A stretch of 64,000 nt of DNA, taken from assembly GCA_026315105.1 (NCBI GenBank), contig CM048750.1, positions 109,523,297 through 109,587,296 of the forward strand. Reading direction: 5' to 3'. Position 1 is the stretch's first letter. Each line of letters opens with the position of its first letter. Below are positions 11,800 to 21,572 of the stretch, in pieces. Position numbers and translations under genes: made by a program. The stretch is from Locusta migratoria. Taxonomy: Eukaryota; Arthropoda; Insecta; Orthoptera; Acrididae. A model generated the notes under the pieces. The model had not been told where the DNA came from. It did not search any database and saw only the letters and a program-made list of their open reading frames with translations.

Positions 11800-13830
11800 T
11801 TGTACTGCACAAGCAACACCATAGCCCAATCGGTTCGTGCCGGCGTCGACTCGCGCCGGGAATATTAAACATATCGAATGTTCACCTAAGGAAAGACTCT
11901 CCTAAATGTTAGTCTAAATTCATGGGAGGAGTCCATTACCACCTATTTCTTATGTGCATAAAATTCGACGAGTCAATACAGTGGGAGGACAATAGTAATA
12001 AAATAACAAAATCAATGACCTATTAGCTGGTTTGTTGAAGTAGACGGTAATCGATCTTCTGCTGACAGTGGGTGGGGATTCCTTATTGCTGGGGGGGGGG
12101 GGGGGCGGGGGGTTTCCCCGAAAAAAAAAAACACACACAAGTGACACACTCTTATCAACCTTTTCTCACCTGTCCTGCAGTGTCTGAGGCTAAACTAAAC
12201 TAGCGTTTCGAAAGTACCATCCTGCAGACAAAGAAAATGGTCTTCAAATGATTCAACAAAATGTCCGTAGAAACGTTGTATCTCTCAGACAGGTTCCTAA
12301 AAGCAACTTCGTTCATTCTTACTTTAATCTCAGATGTGAAGGTACCGCATTTATGTGGGACACGCATATACAACTTGTAGAAATTTTCAGCAATCAGTCG
12401 TAAAAAAATTTATTTATTGGCAGATCTAGATTACGACCACTGTGTGGACATTATCAATGCTTAAAAAATGGTTAAAATACTCGGAACATCTCGACCTCCA
12501 TGTTGGAGATTGCGTTCTTACTGATCTACCAATAAATAAATATTTTTACGACTGATTGCTGAAAATTTCTACAGGTCAAATACAGTCGTTGAGCACAAGT
12601 TCCATCATAGAATCATGCCCGATATACAACTATATTCACATTGTGGTACCACATTTTGAGAAAGCAACAAAACAAAAATTTTCGAAAAGGTATATATTGA
12701 GTGTTAGGTGTAGATGCAACTATAAATGTTTTGGGTTTATTCATCTTCAATTAAAAAGCCGTTAACTGTAACGTCAGAAAATTGTATTGCAGTCCATAAA
12801 CAGCAGAGCCGCAGTTTACATTAATTTGTCCTTATCTTCTAGTTCCAAACAGGAAATATAGATTCCATGTTGTCAAAAAACGAGATGTATGCCACTCATG
12901 AAGTAGAGTATGATTGGATGTAAAACCGTACCAGATCGTTGTGCATTGGAATCGGTCACCACCCAAGAAAATAGGTTCATCATTGTTTTCTGGTTACGGA
13001 TAATTAACACATCACGAGGGACCGCCAAACGTAGCCAGCAATTCAAATTTTCCGACACTGCAGTGCTTCACGCTACGCTCAACACAGGCTGAGTTCGTAG
13101 GCTTGCAACCGCGGCCCGAGGTCGCTCAGATAACTCGCAATGACTTGTGAAAGGAGGTACATATCAGTGCGAATACCATTTCAAAAACCTTTTTGTTCTT
13201 TTAGCTCCATGTCACGCGCTTTAATGTACGGTCTAAAGTGCAGAGAACAGTAAGCTGCCCGCTGTCTGACTTATTCAATACACGATTTGTAAGTCAAGTG
13301 CACATACTTGACAAATAGCGTTATTTGAAAACGACTGTTACGAATTACGAAGAGGTGAATGTTTCATCCGAAACGTAAGATATTTCACTACAATGTGTCC
13401 AAAAATCAGATTTTTTAATCACATACTTTCCTCAAAATCGAGTGAGGGATGAAAAGTAGACTTCTTTTATTTTTTCGCAGGCAAGGCAAAGGTTGTAGAG
13501 AAAAAATAATTTCATAAAACGATGTAGCGTGGTCTTGTATACCGTTAACAATTTTTACAACTTTAAAATCGAAAAAGTTTATTTTCCCCCTTTTTTCGTC
13601 TTGGCTAAGTCCGGAGCGCAGTGTAAAGACGAAGCACGGTGGCGTGCTCCGACTGGGCTCAGCCCAGCTCAGCTCGGCTCGGCGGGCGTGGTGTGAACCC
13701 GGGACTCGGGAGCACCGTGACTCGCCCCGTCCCGAAGCGTCTTTCTCTCGACCGCGGCCAACGGGAAATACACGCCTGAGCGCGCACATCATGTGACGTA
13801 ACCAAGGTAGTTCCGAGCCGGCGCGATCGC
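11800..13830 (-). repeat. Right arm of the ~4 kb imperfect palindrome
   Basis: Inverted counterpart of 9640-11740. It includes a MITE (12376-12573) absent from the left arm and a G run near 12091-12116. The outer portion (13620-13830) is GC-rich, as is the outer left arm, but similarity there is weaker. The arms approach a central point near 11770, leaving little or no spacer. Confidence 0.72.
12376..12573. mobile_element. Small terminal-inverted-repeat element (MITE-like)
   Basis: A 198-bp unit with near-perfect inverted termini of about 45 bp. The left end begins 'tgtagaaattttcagcaatc' and the right end is its reverse complement, ending 'gctgaaaatttctaca'. The centre contains a second, weaker symmetry. 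No coding capacity. I could not identify a target-site duplication in the flanks. Confidence 0.7.
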
Positions 13831-13870
13831 TAGCTCAGTGGCTGCCCGCTATGACGCAGTGGGCTTATTG

Positions 13871-14399
13871 GCAGTATGTAAGAAAATTTACATAATTAAA
13901 TACACTACTACTAATTGTGAAACGTATAAAAGAATCAGATATTTATTCTTTAAAAACTACTTATTTTACTAAACTTGTTTGAAAGCAATGTTAGTAGTTG
14001 TCAAGTGATCATCGTTTACTTTTAAATTTTCTGCCAATAAAACGTACTCCTCAGTTCGCCTTCCCTACGATATTTTCTGTACGTTCTTTCCATGGGGCAA
14101 GTGATCAAGCGAATTGCAAACACAAATAACTACTTACGACTGGTATACGTTATCATGAAATGATTTTAAGTAGTTGATTTGGTGCGTCCAATGACCAGAT
14201 AAATAGCAGAAAATTTTCTAGCTAATTTTACTTCTAGATGAAACAAATGATCCATTATTATAAATATTTTTTTTCGATTTTGTCTGAAAACGGAAAATTT
14301 ATAGGAATTAGACTTTAATATATGGTAGCTGTATCATTCAAATTGCAGTTTGTGTTTCTAACGCTGTACTAACTGAAGTTCAAAAGTCACCAAATAAAG
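13871..14399. other. Unannotated AT-rich sequence
   Basis: Nothing recognisable. AT-rich, with no open frame of note. Confidence 0.5.
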
Positions 14400-14400
14400 T

Positions 14401-14590
14401 CTGGCCAGGCGTACTATGGCACCATTCTGTGGTGCGCGCGGCTGGTCGCCGTCGGTGGTTCGAGTCCTCCATCGGACATGGGTGTTCGTGTTGTCCTTAG
14501 CATAAGTTACATTAATTGAGTGTAAGTAGTTTGTTGGTTTAAGTACTATTAAGTCTCTTAGATTTATAAACATCTGAACATTTTCTTGAA
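14401..14590 (+). mobile_element. tRNA-derived SINE, diverged head
   Basis: Box B-like 'GGTTCGAGTCC' is followed by the family body ('cggacatgggtgttcgtg', 'gtaagtagtttgttgg') and a shortened tail 'ttataaacatctgaac'. The 'gactgatgacc' block is deleted. The 5' tRNA part is divergent. Confidence 0.78.
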
Positions 14591-15595
14591 ATAATTATAG
14601 AATGCCACAGTATGGCAAGTGTCAGAGGGAATGGTAACCCTGACTATCCAGAGGAAAAGATGTGGAATAATAGACTGTCTATGAACTTGCGTCCGGAAAG
14701 GCATGGTTTCAATACTAAAGACTACTTATTCGATCGCACTCTATTTAAGAGTTTGTGGTGTAATACGCACTGTACGTTTTACAGAGACTGAAGCTTAATA
14801 CACGTGCAGACACAGTTACATTATGTATTGTAAATGGCTTCCACGTGTCTCAAGAAAAGCGTAATTATGTCTGCATTGATACAGCAGCACTGAAATTTCA
14901 TTGTTTTGGCGAGGTGAGAGTTAACAGTCGTTTAACATTTCAGAAAATGCATCATGAACCAACGGCTGTTTATTGTAACCTCTTGTTACCTATCTGTGAC
15001 TGATTAGAAAAAGAGAGTGTATTACGTATTTATTTCATTCCACGTGACATTGGCATCGCGAGGTTTGTTGTACTCTTCGTAACATTGCGAAAGGAACCGA
15101 TGATGCGTTAACGTGACGAGAGTGAAGCACGTCAATCAAGATGGCGATTGGGCGGACGCTGTCAATAGGTACCGTGACGCTGACGTGACGCCTGGCGCCG
15201 AGGCTATTCGAGCCACGCACGCGGGTCCCCGGACGTGCTTTCAGGCCTCTTGCCGACTCGGCGAGGCTGACGCGAGCGTGGGCGTGTAATATCGGTGGAA
15301 AGGGGGGGGCGAGGGGGGAGACTCCCGTGAAATGGGCGGGCCACGGGATGGAGCCATTCTGCAGCCTGATGGCCGCCGTGAGGGACTGCCGGGGGAGCGC
15401 CCTATCTCGCGAGGAATTTCCACACCAATTGCCCCTCACCCTCTCAACCGTATCTCTACCTGCCTGCCTGCCTCATGCTTTCCTCTCAATGATATTCGTC
15501 CCAGAAACACTCTCGTCTCATTCCTTTTCTTTTCTTTATTGTTACGTTCAGTACCAATGTACAAACATCAGTTGGCTGGTAACAGCCAATTACGC
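14591..15595. other. Unannotated sequence, GC-rich in 15160-15440
   Basis: The left half is AT-rich and empty. The right part is GC-rich with several overlapping short open frames on both strands, which is what high GC alone produces. I see no motif that supports a gene. Confidence 0.45.
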
Positions 15596-15675
15596 CGCTC
15601 TTCAGCGACAAGGGTTCGCAAATCGATTCTGTATTTCTTGATTTCCAGAAGGCTTTCGACACCGTACCTCACAGA

Positions 15676-16351
15676 CGACTTTTAATGAAGTTTGGAAAGT
15701 AGGAGGCGAGGTACTGGCGGAAGTAAAGTAGTGAGGCGGCACCGTGAGTCGTGTCGGGATAGCTCAGTCGGTAGAGCGCTTGCTCTCGAAAGGCATAGGT
15801 CCCAGGTTAGAGTCCCGGTTCCGGAACACAATGTTAATCTGCCAGAAAGTTTCATATCAGCGCACACTCCGCTGCAGAGCGAAAGATTCATTCTACAAAC
15901 ATCCCTTAGGCTGTGGCTAAGCCATGTCTCCACCATGTCCGTCCAGGAGTGCTAGTCTTGCGTGTTTCACAGGAGAGCTTCTATGGAGTTTGGAAAGTAG
16001 GAGGCGAGGTACTGGCGGAAGTAAAGTTGTGAGTCGGCATCATGAGTCGTATCGGGATAGCTCAGTCGGTGCCGGGCGCCGTGGCTCAGCGCACCCGGTC
16101 AGGGGGCTAAACGCCCTCTGTAATAAAAAAACTAAGCCAACCCTTCAACGAACAACCACGAACAAACTGAACGAAAGACCGCGAACCATAGATCGACCAT
16201 ACAAACAAAACAAAAACAAAAATAAAATAAAAATAAAAGAAGAAAGAAAGAAAAAAAAGTCGGTAGAGCGCTTACCCCCAAAAGGCAAAGATCGCAGATT
16301 GGAATCCCGGTTCCGGCACACATTTTTAAACTGCCAGGAAGTTTTGGCCTT
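15676..16351 (+). repeat. Two tandem copies of a ~300-bp tRNA-bearing repeat
   Basis: Each unit contains 'gtaggaggcgaggtactggc', a tRNA-like module with box A 'TAGCTCAGTCGG' and box B 'GGTT(C/A)GAGTCC', then 'ctgccaggaagttt', a segment 'gcgcacactccgctgcag', 'ccatgtctccaccat' and 'cacaggagagcttct', which leads directly into the next unit. The modules start at 15752 and 16050, a period of 298 bp. The array splits the LINE RT, with an imperfect duplication (tttaatga / tttaatca) at its edges. The second module is itself broken by a SINE. Confidence 0.85.
16071..16257 (+). mobile_element. SINE, family B (A-rich tail), 7-bp TSD
   Basis: Starts 'gccgggcgccgtggctcagc' (box A-like TGGCTCAGC), lacks an obvious box B and ends in an (AAAAT)/(AAAG)-rich tail. 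The direct repeat AGTCGGT at 16064-16070 and 16258-16264 shows that it inserted into the D-arm of a tRNA-like module of the host repeat. The family differs from the common SINE in this window. Confidence 0.78.
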
Positions 16352-17579
16352 TAATCAAATTGCGCGGTTATGGTGTACGCCCCAAATTTGCGACTGGATA
16401 GGGGATTTCCTGGCAGATAGGACACAGTTTGTAGTAATCGATAGTAAAGCAGCGACTAAAACAGAGGTGATGTCGGCCGTTCCACAGGGTAGTGTTATTG
16501 GTCTCCTGCTGTTCCTTATTTACATAAACGATTTAGGGGAAAATCTAAGTAACTCTCTTTGGTTGTTTGCAGATGACACCGTCATTGACCGTCGGAAGGC
16601 CAAAACCAACTGCAGATCGATCTGAATATCACTATGATATAAAAATTCACAATTGACTGTAAATAATGCGAAATGTGAAGTCGTCCACATAAGTACGAAA
16701 AGAAATCCGTTTGTTTACAAGATAAATCAATCAAAATTGAAGACCGTAAACTCCATAAAATACCTAGGAATTACTATTACTTTAGACAAACTGGAAAGAA
16801 CGCGTAGATAATGTCGTGGAAAAGGCGAACCAGAGACTGCGTTTCATATGTAGGACCTTTAAAAGATGCACCAGAACGACTAAAGAAACTGCATACACTA
16901 CGCTTGTACGTCCTTTTTTGGAGTATTCCTGCCCAGTGTGGGATCGTTATCACGTGGGTTTGACGGAGGACATCTAAAGAGTCCAAAGAAGGGCAGCTCG
17001 TTTTGAACTGCTACGATACAGGGGAGAGGCGTTAGGGATATGACACAGGATCTGGGATGGGAATAATTACAACAACGGCGCTTATCGCTGCGGCGTGGGC
17101 TTCTTACGAAACACCTATCGCCAACATTCTCCACCGAATACGAAAATATATTGTTAACTCCCACTTACATAGACAGAAATCATCATCAGAATAATATACG
17201 AGAATCAGAGCTAAAATGGAGTGATTCGGTTTTCTTTCTCCCCGCGCGCTATTCAAGAATGGATTCGGAGGTAAATAGTGTAAACGTGGTTCGATGAACC
17301 CTCTGCCAGGCACTTAAATGTGAATTGCAGAGAATCCCATGTAGATGTAGATGTAGCCGAGCGACTGCATACAATGGGCATGAATATTGTTTAAAAATAA
17401 TTACATGGCGATAAAAAAATGAAGCACTTAAAAATGTTGACACAGAGAACTTCATTAATGAAACAATAACAAAGTAAGATGATAAAAAACATTTAGGCTG
17501 TTAAAATCATTGGGCCAAGGTAACGGTTAAAAAACACACACTAAGGAACTCAACACTGGAACGATGAAGAAAACACTAA

Positions 17580-18670
17580 AGTCACTGTTAAAACCTCCGG
17601 CGTCGGCACTTGTTCGTATTGTGGGGGTAGACACAATGTTAAACCTGCACACTGAGACACATAACACGAAATGATGCGTGGAAGGAAGGGAAGAAGGAGA
17701 GAAGAGGGTGTTTTAGCTAGTCCAAAGGGGAGCGGGTTGGGAAGGGGTCGACTAAGCGGTGGTTGGGAAATGGAGGGGTGTGGGAGAGGGGGCGTACAAT
17801 CCACAGGGAGAATATCAAGGTTGATAGTAAGGGTAGATGTCGGGACAGAGGGGGAGGTGCTGGAAGTTAGCCTGGGAAAGGATGTGAAGAGTGTGGAGGT
17901 GAAGAATAGGGGGTTACAGGAGTCTATCTTGTGAATTACATATAGGAGCCAAATATGTTCGAGGAACTGTAAGAAGTGGGAGGAATGGGAAGGGGTCAGA
18001 CATAATCCGCATGGGGGAGCCGAATATGTTAGAGGAATTGTAGCAGTTGGGGAAATGGGATAAGGTCGTACATAATCCACATGGGGCAGGGGAGGCGGAT
18101 GCCATAGGCAAGGTGGAGGGTGTGGCGTTCGAGGATTTGAAGTATCTAGGTAGGGGGATTGAAAATCCAGGTAGGATAGAAGCTGCAGAGAATGGAACAC
18201 ATGATGGATCTGTAGGTGTATAGGATAGTGGGTGGGTTGAGACCCTAGTCCGGCCAGAAAGGCTTTTGTGGAGGTTAAGCCAGGACATTACTTTCTGTTG
18301 GACTGTGTAGTGGTGGGGGGGGGGGGGGTCCAGGAAAGGGATCGGTCAGTGGTGAGGGCAAGGTATTTGAGAATGGGGGTGTGGCGGATGGGACAGTCGT
18401 GGAGGGTTAGGTAGAAATCTTGAAGGAGGGGTTGCTATGAGCTATGATGATTGCCTAGGATTTGTCAGGATCGACGGAAAGGAGCCAATGGTTGCACCAT
18501 GCACCAAATTTGGTGAGGTGAGACTGGAGTAAGTACTTGGATCGTGGAGAGAGGGGACTAGAGACAGGAAGGTGGTGTTGACCCATGTCCCATTCCTCTG
18601 CTTCTCTTTATAAGCGTTGTAAACCAGGTGCAAGGTGAAAACAATTGGGGTTAGCTGCAATGTCTAGTTT
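17580..18670 (-). mobile_element. Jockey-like LINE remnant (RT C-terminal region)
   Basis: The minus strand is C/T-rich and Pro-rich in translation. Split frames give 'SHLTKFGAWCNHWLLSVDP' (the RT thumb 'L..W...W.L.VN..K' signature) followed by a 'KYLALTTD'-like 'YLG' strand and downstream helical sequence. The long minus-strand open frame (18200-17550, 216 codons) is in the wrong frame to be a protein. A roughly 72-bp segment is tandemly duplicated at 17943-18085. Assignment to Jockey is tentative. Confidence 0.5.
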
Positions 18671-18891
18671 ACAAAGTGATACTTCTGCAGTGTATATAAA
18701 CTGTAGCGTTTGTTCTAGGAAAGGATATGGAACAAAGAGAGTCTAATGAACATACACTGTGTGATTGCTAATAACTGGGCATGTAAAGATCCCATCGGTA
18801 ATGGGGGAGTCAGTATAGTGCTGGCCCGCCCTTATCTTTGATGACAGCGTCCACTCAGAGGCTTACGTTCAGTCTGGTGCTGGCAGGTTTC

Positions 18892-18929
18892 TTTTTTTTT
18901 TTTTTTTTTTTTTTTTTGGGGGGGGGGGG
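18892..18929 (+). repeat. Poly-T tract followed by poly-G tract
   Basis: About 26 T followed directly by 12 G inside the Tc1 element. Homopolymer length is prone to assembly and sequencing error. Confidence 0.8.
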
Positions 18930-19030
18930 TGAAGGCAGCCTATTCTTCACTGAGTGCTGTACCGAGGAGAGGTATCGATGTAGGTAGGTGAGGCCAAGCA
19001 TGAAGTCGGCATTTCAAATCATCACATTGT

Positions 19031-19557
19031 GAAACTTCCTGGAAGATTAAAATTGTGGGCCGGAACCGGGACTTGAACCTGGGACCTTTGCCTTTCGCGG
19101 GCAAGCGCTCTACCGTCTGACTTATCCCGACACGACTCACGATGACGCCTCACAACTTTACTTCCGCCAGTAACTCGCCTCCTACTTTCCAAACTTCACA
19201 AACGCTCTCCTGCGAAACTTGCAAGAGTAGCACTCCTGGAAGAAAGGATATGGTGGAGACATGGCTTAGCCACAGCCAAAGGGATGTGGCTGTGGCTTAG
19301 CCATATCTTCACCATATCCTTTCTTCCAAGAGTGCTAGTCTTGCAAGTTTCGCAGGAGAGCTTCTGTGAAGTTACAGGCAGAAGTAAAGTTGTAAGGCGG
19401 CATCGCGAGTCGTGTCGGGATAGCTCAGTCAGTAGAGCGCTTCCCCGCGAAAGGCAAAGGTCCCAGGTTCGAGTCCCGGTTCCGGCACCCAATTTTAATC
19501 TGCCAGGAAGTTTAATATCAGCGCATACCCCGCTGTAGAATGAAATTTTCATTCTGG
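19031..19557. mobile_element. Head-to-head dimer of the tRNA-bearing repeat, 14-bp TSD
   Basis: The left half (19031 to about 19280) is a minus-strand copy and the right half (about 19290-19557) a plus-strand copy of the roughly 300-bp repeat seen at 15676 and 48800. Each has its own tRNA-like module (left inverted; right with box A 'TAGCTCAGTCAG' and box B 'GGTTCGAGTCC'). The direct repeat AATCATCACATTGT at 19017-19030 and 19558-19571 flanks the whole palindrome. It therefore inserted into the Tc1 element as one unit. Confidence 0.9.
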
Positions 19558-20056
19558 AATCATCACATTGTTGTTAGTTAGGATTCAAGTGAGGTCACTG
19601 TGCAGCCCAGTCCATTCCAGGGATGTTGTTGCCGAGTAACCACTCCGAAACAGGCCCTGCAATATGAAATTTGCGCGGTCGTGTTGAAAGATGCAATCTC
19701 CATTCCCGAATTGCTCTACAACAGTAGGAAGCAAGAATATGCTTAAAACATCAATGTTTGCCTGTGCTGTGATAGTGCCACGCAAAAGAACAAGGACAGC
19801 AAGCCTCCTCCATCAAATACACTTGACCACACCATAATACCACTGCCTCCGAATTTTAATGTCGGCACTTCGCACGCTGGCAGATGTTCACTGGGTATTC
19901 ACCATACCCACACCCTGCCATCGGATCGCCACATTGTGTACTGTGAATCGTCACTCCATGTAATGTTTTTCTACTGTTGAATCGTCCAATGTTTAAGCTC
20001 CGTAATCCAAGCCAGGATTCGTTTGGCATTGACCTGCGTGGTGTATGACTTATGGC

Positions 20057-20410
20057 ACAGACGCTCAGGGGTGCGGGGAGGGAAGGTTCTGTAAGACGTC
20101 CCATGATGGCGCTGCGGTCAGAAGCAGTCCTTTAAAACTGGCCAAAGCAGGTGGCAGGTAGCGGCTATCCCCACCACCACCTCCCCTGAAACGCCGGCAC
20201 CCCAGACACAGCCATGGCCTCGTGGCAGGCGGCATGAGCTCTCCCCTCAGCCTCCCCTCTACGCTACCCTCAGAAGCGCCTCTAGTGTGGTCTACCGGTA
20301 CTAAGCCGGGGAACCGCCTGACACCTGCTAGCATCTTACGGAACTACGAGGGGAGCCTAGGACAGTAGTTTAGGGGGGGGGGGCTGCTTCTCTGTATATG
20401 TTACTCTGTG
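20057..20410. mobile_element. Unidentified 354-bp insertion in Tc1, 8-bp TSD
   Basis: The transposase sequence is interrupted between two copies of CTTATGGC (20049-20056 and 20411-20418). The insert is GC-rich, contains a G run near 20371-20381 and no open frame that I trust. I do not recognise the family. The exact duplication marks it as a mobile insertion. Confidence 0.7.
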
Positions 20411-20820
20411 CTTATGGCCAGCCGCTGGCCCATGAAATCCAAGTTGTCACCTCCTGCCTGTCATAGTACTTGAGTCAATCCCAATGCAGTTTGGAATTCC
20501 ACTGTGATGTTCGGAACAGATGCCTATTCAGTATACGACCAACTGTCGGCGGTCTTTGTCAGTCAACAGACGAGGTCGACCTGATACGAGTGACACCAAT
20601 CACGTGATTACATTCGAAATCTCTCCATTCTGTTCTCTCGCGATGTCTCATACGGAGTACCTGGCAGTAGGTGGCAACAAATGCAACTAATATGAAAAAC
20701 GTATTTTTTGTGGGTATCAGCCTGCTTTTGATCACAGCGTATGTCCAGAATCCATGGTTTCATTAATTCATTTGTCTAATAAACGCTGTATCATACAGGC
20801 ACAGTTTAGTACGTGTTGGG

Positions 20821-21016
20821 TCGCGGCGGAGTGGCCGAGCGGATTGGAGTGTTATGCTGCGATGCGCGAGGCCGCTCCCCGTCGGGAGTTCAAATCCCCC
20901 TTCGATCATGGATGTTTGTGCTGTCTTCAGTATAAGTTAGTTTATAAGTAGTTTGTAAGTTCAGGGACTGATGACCCCGCAGTTAAGTTCCATAAGCTTA
21001 ACAAACATTTAATTTT
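20821..21016 (+). mobile_element. tRNA-derived SINE, family A
   Basis: Box A 'TGGCCGAGCGG', box B-like 'GTTCAAATCC', body 'catggatgtttgtgctgtc', 'cataagtagtttgtaag'-type segment, 'gggactgatgacccc' and tail 'acaaacattta'. Target-site duplication not clear. Confidence 0.88.
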
Positions 21017-21112
21017 TGAAGCAAGTGTTAAAAGGTTTCCTCACATCTCATCGCATGCGTATTCGGTTGCGTGTGATGACGAGTGCTAAAATCGCACTGG
21101 TGACAAAGCTGC

Positions 21113-21551
21113 GCCGCGCGGGAGTAGCCTAGCGGTTGGGAGCGCCACGTTACAGATCGCGCTGCCTCCCGCGTCGGAGGTTCGAATCCTCCCTCGGGCA
21201 TGGATGTGTGTGTTGTCCTCAAGTTAGCTTAACTTAGTTTAAGTAATTGCAAAACGTTATACTGACCATAGCTGTTTACTTTTTTTATCTCAGTGCTCCC
21301 AGTTTTGGTTAATTTACCATTATCAAGTGTTAGCAGAGTTTAGCTAATAGCTTAACATGTCGTAAACATGTGGTGAACCGAAACCGGTGGCATTGAGATA
21401 AAAAATAAACTATGGTCAATATGTCGTTTAGAAATTATGCCAAAGTTGTTAAGCCCCACCTGTTCACCCTTTAGTTTAAGTAGTTTATAATACTAGGTAC
21501 TGATGACCAACGTAGTATGCTCTCATAGAATTACATACATTTGAACATTTT
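21113..21551 (+). mobile_element. tRNA-derived SINE split by a nested insertion
   Basis: Head 'gcgggagtagcctagcgg' with box B 'GGTTCGAATCC' and body 'cctcgggcatggatgtgtg'. The 3' half resumes at 21471 and ends 'acatacatttgaac'. Outer direct repeat TGACAAAGCTGC (21101-21112), with a one-base-longer copy at 21552-21564. The SINE is interrupted at 21246-21470. Confidence 0.85.
21246..21470. mobile_element. 225-bp inverted-repeat element inside SINE, 12-bp TSD
   Basis: Flanked by TTAGTTTAAGTA at 21234-21245 and 21471-21482. Internal inverted repeats of about 45 bp: 'atactgaccatagctgttta' near the left end pairs with 'aaactatggtcaatat' near the right, and 'ccagttttggtt' pairs with 'aaccgaaaccgg'. 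The 'CGAAACCGGT' motif resembles terminal sequences of Penelope-like elements, but I cannot assign a class. Confidence 0.72.
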
Positions 21552-21572
21552 TGACAAAAGCTGCACCCTATA

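Larger units (their letters stand above)
15600..17360 (+). mobile_element. CR1-like LINE, interrupted by a tandem tRNA-bearing repeat
   Basis: RT motif A is readable as 'FQKAFDTVPHRRL' at about 15640-15682. After the insertion 15676-16351 the same protein resumes with 'DWIGDFLADRTQFVVI', motif B 'AVPQGSVIG' and motif C 'LFADDTV' (16360-16600). It then continues with the C-terminal helices (16790-17000, 'RTTKETAYTTLVRP'). The 3' end is marked by 'gccaggcacttaaatgtga' and a (GATGTA)n tail at about 17340-17357. Several frameshifts and stops make it non-functional. Confidence 0.85.
18755..20739 (-). mobile_element. Tc1-like DNA transposon, degenerate, with two nested insertions
   Basis: Ends are 'CACTGTGTGATTGC' on the left and the inverted 'cttttgatcacagcg' on the right, flanked by TA (18753-18754 and 20740-20741). 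I recognise these as termini of a widespread insect Tc1 family. The minus-strand transposase is broken by many stops. Readable segments include 'TITAQANIDVLSIFLLPTVV' and 'CIFQHDRA' (second catalytic Asp region) at 19785-19590. Two insertions lie inside it: a tRNA-repeat dimer (19031-19557) and a 354-bp unit (20057-20410). Confidence 0.85.

Noticed and set aside
15752..15824. Possible functional tRNA genes in the ~300-bp repeat modules
   Set aside because: They resemble tRNAs in boxes A and B only, recur in every repeat unit with variable anticodon loops, and lack a separate terminator context.
17550..18200. 216-codon minus-strand open frame rich in Pro, Ser and Leu
   Set aside because: It lies in a purine-skewed LINE remnant and in a frame different from the readable RT thumb motifs. 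Composition explains its length.
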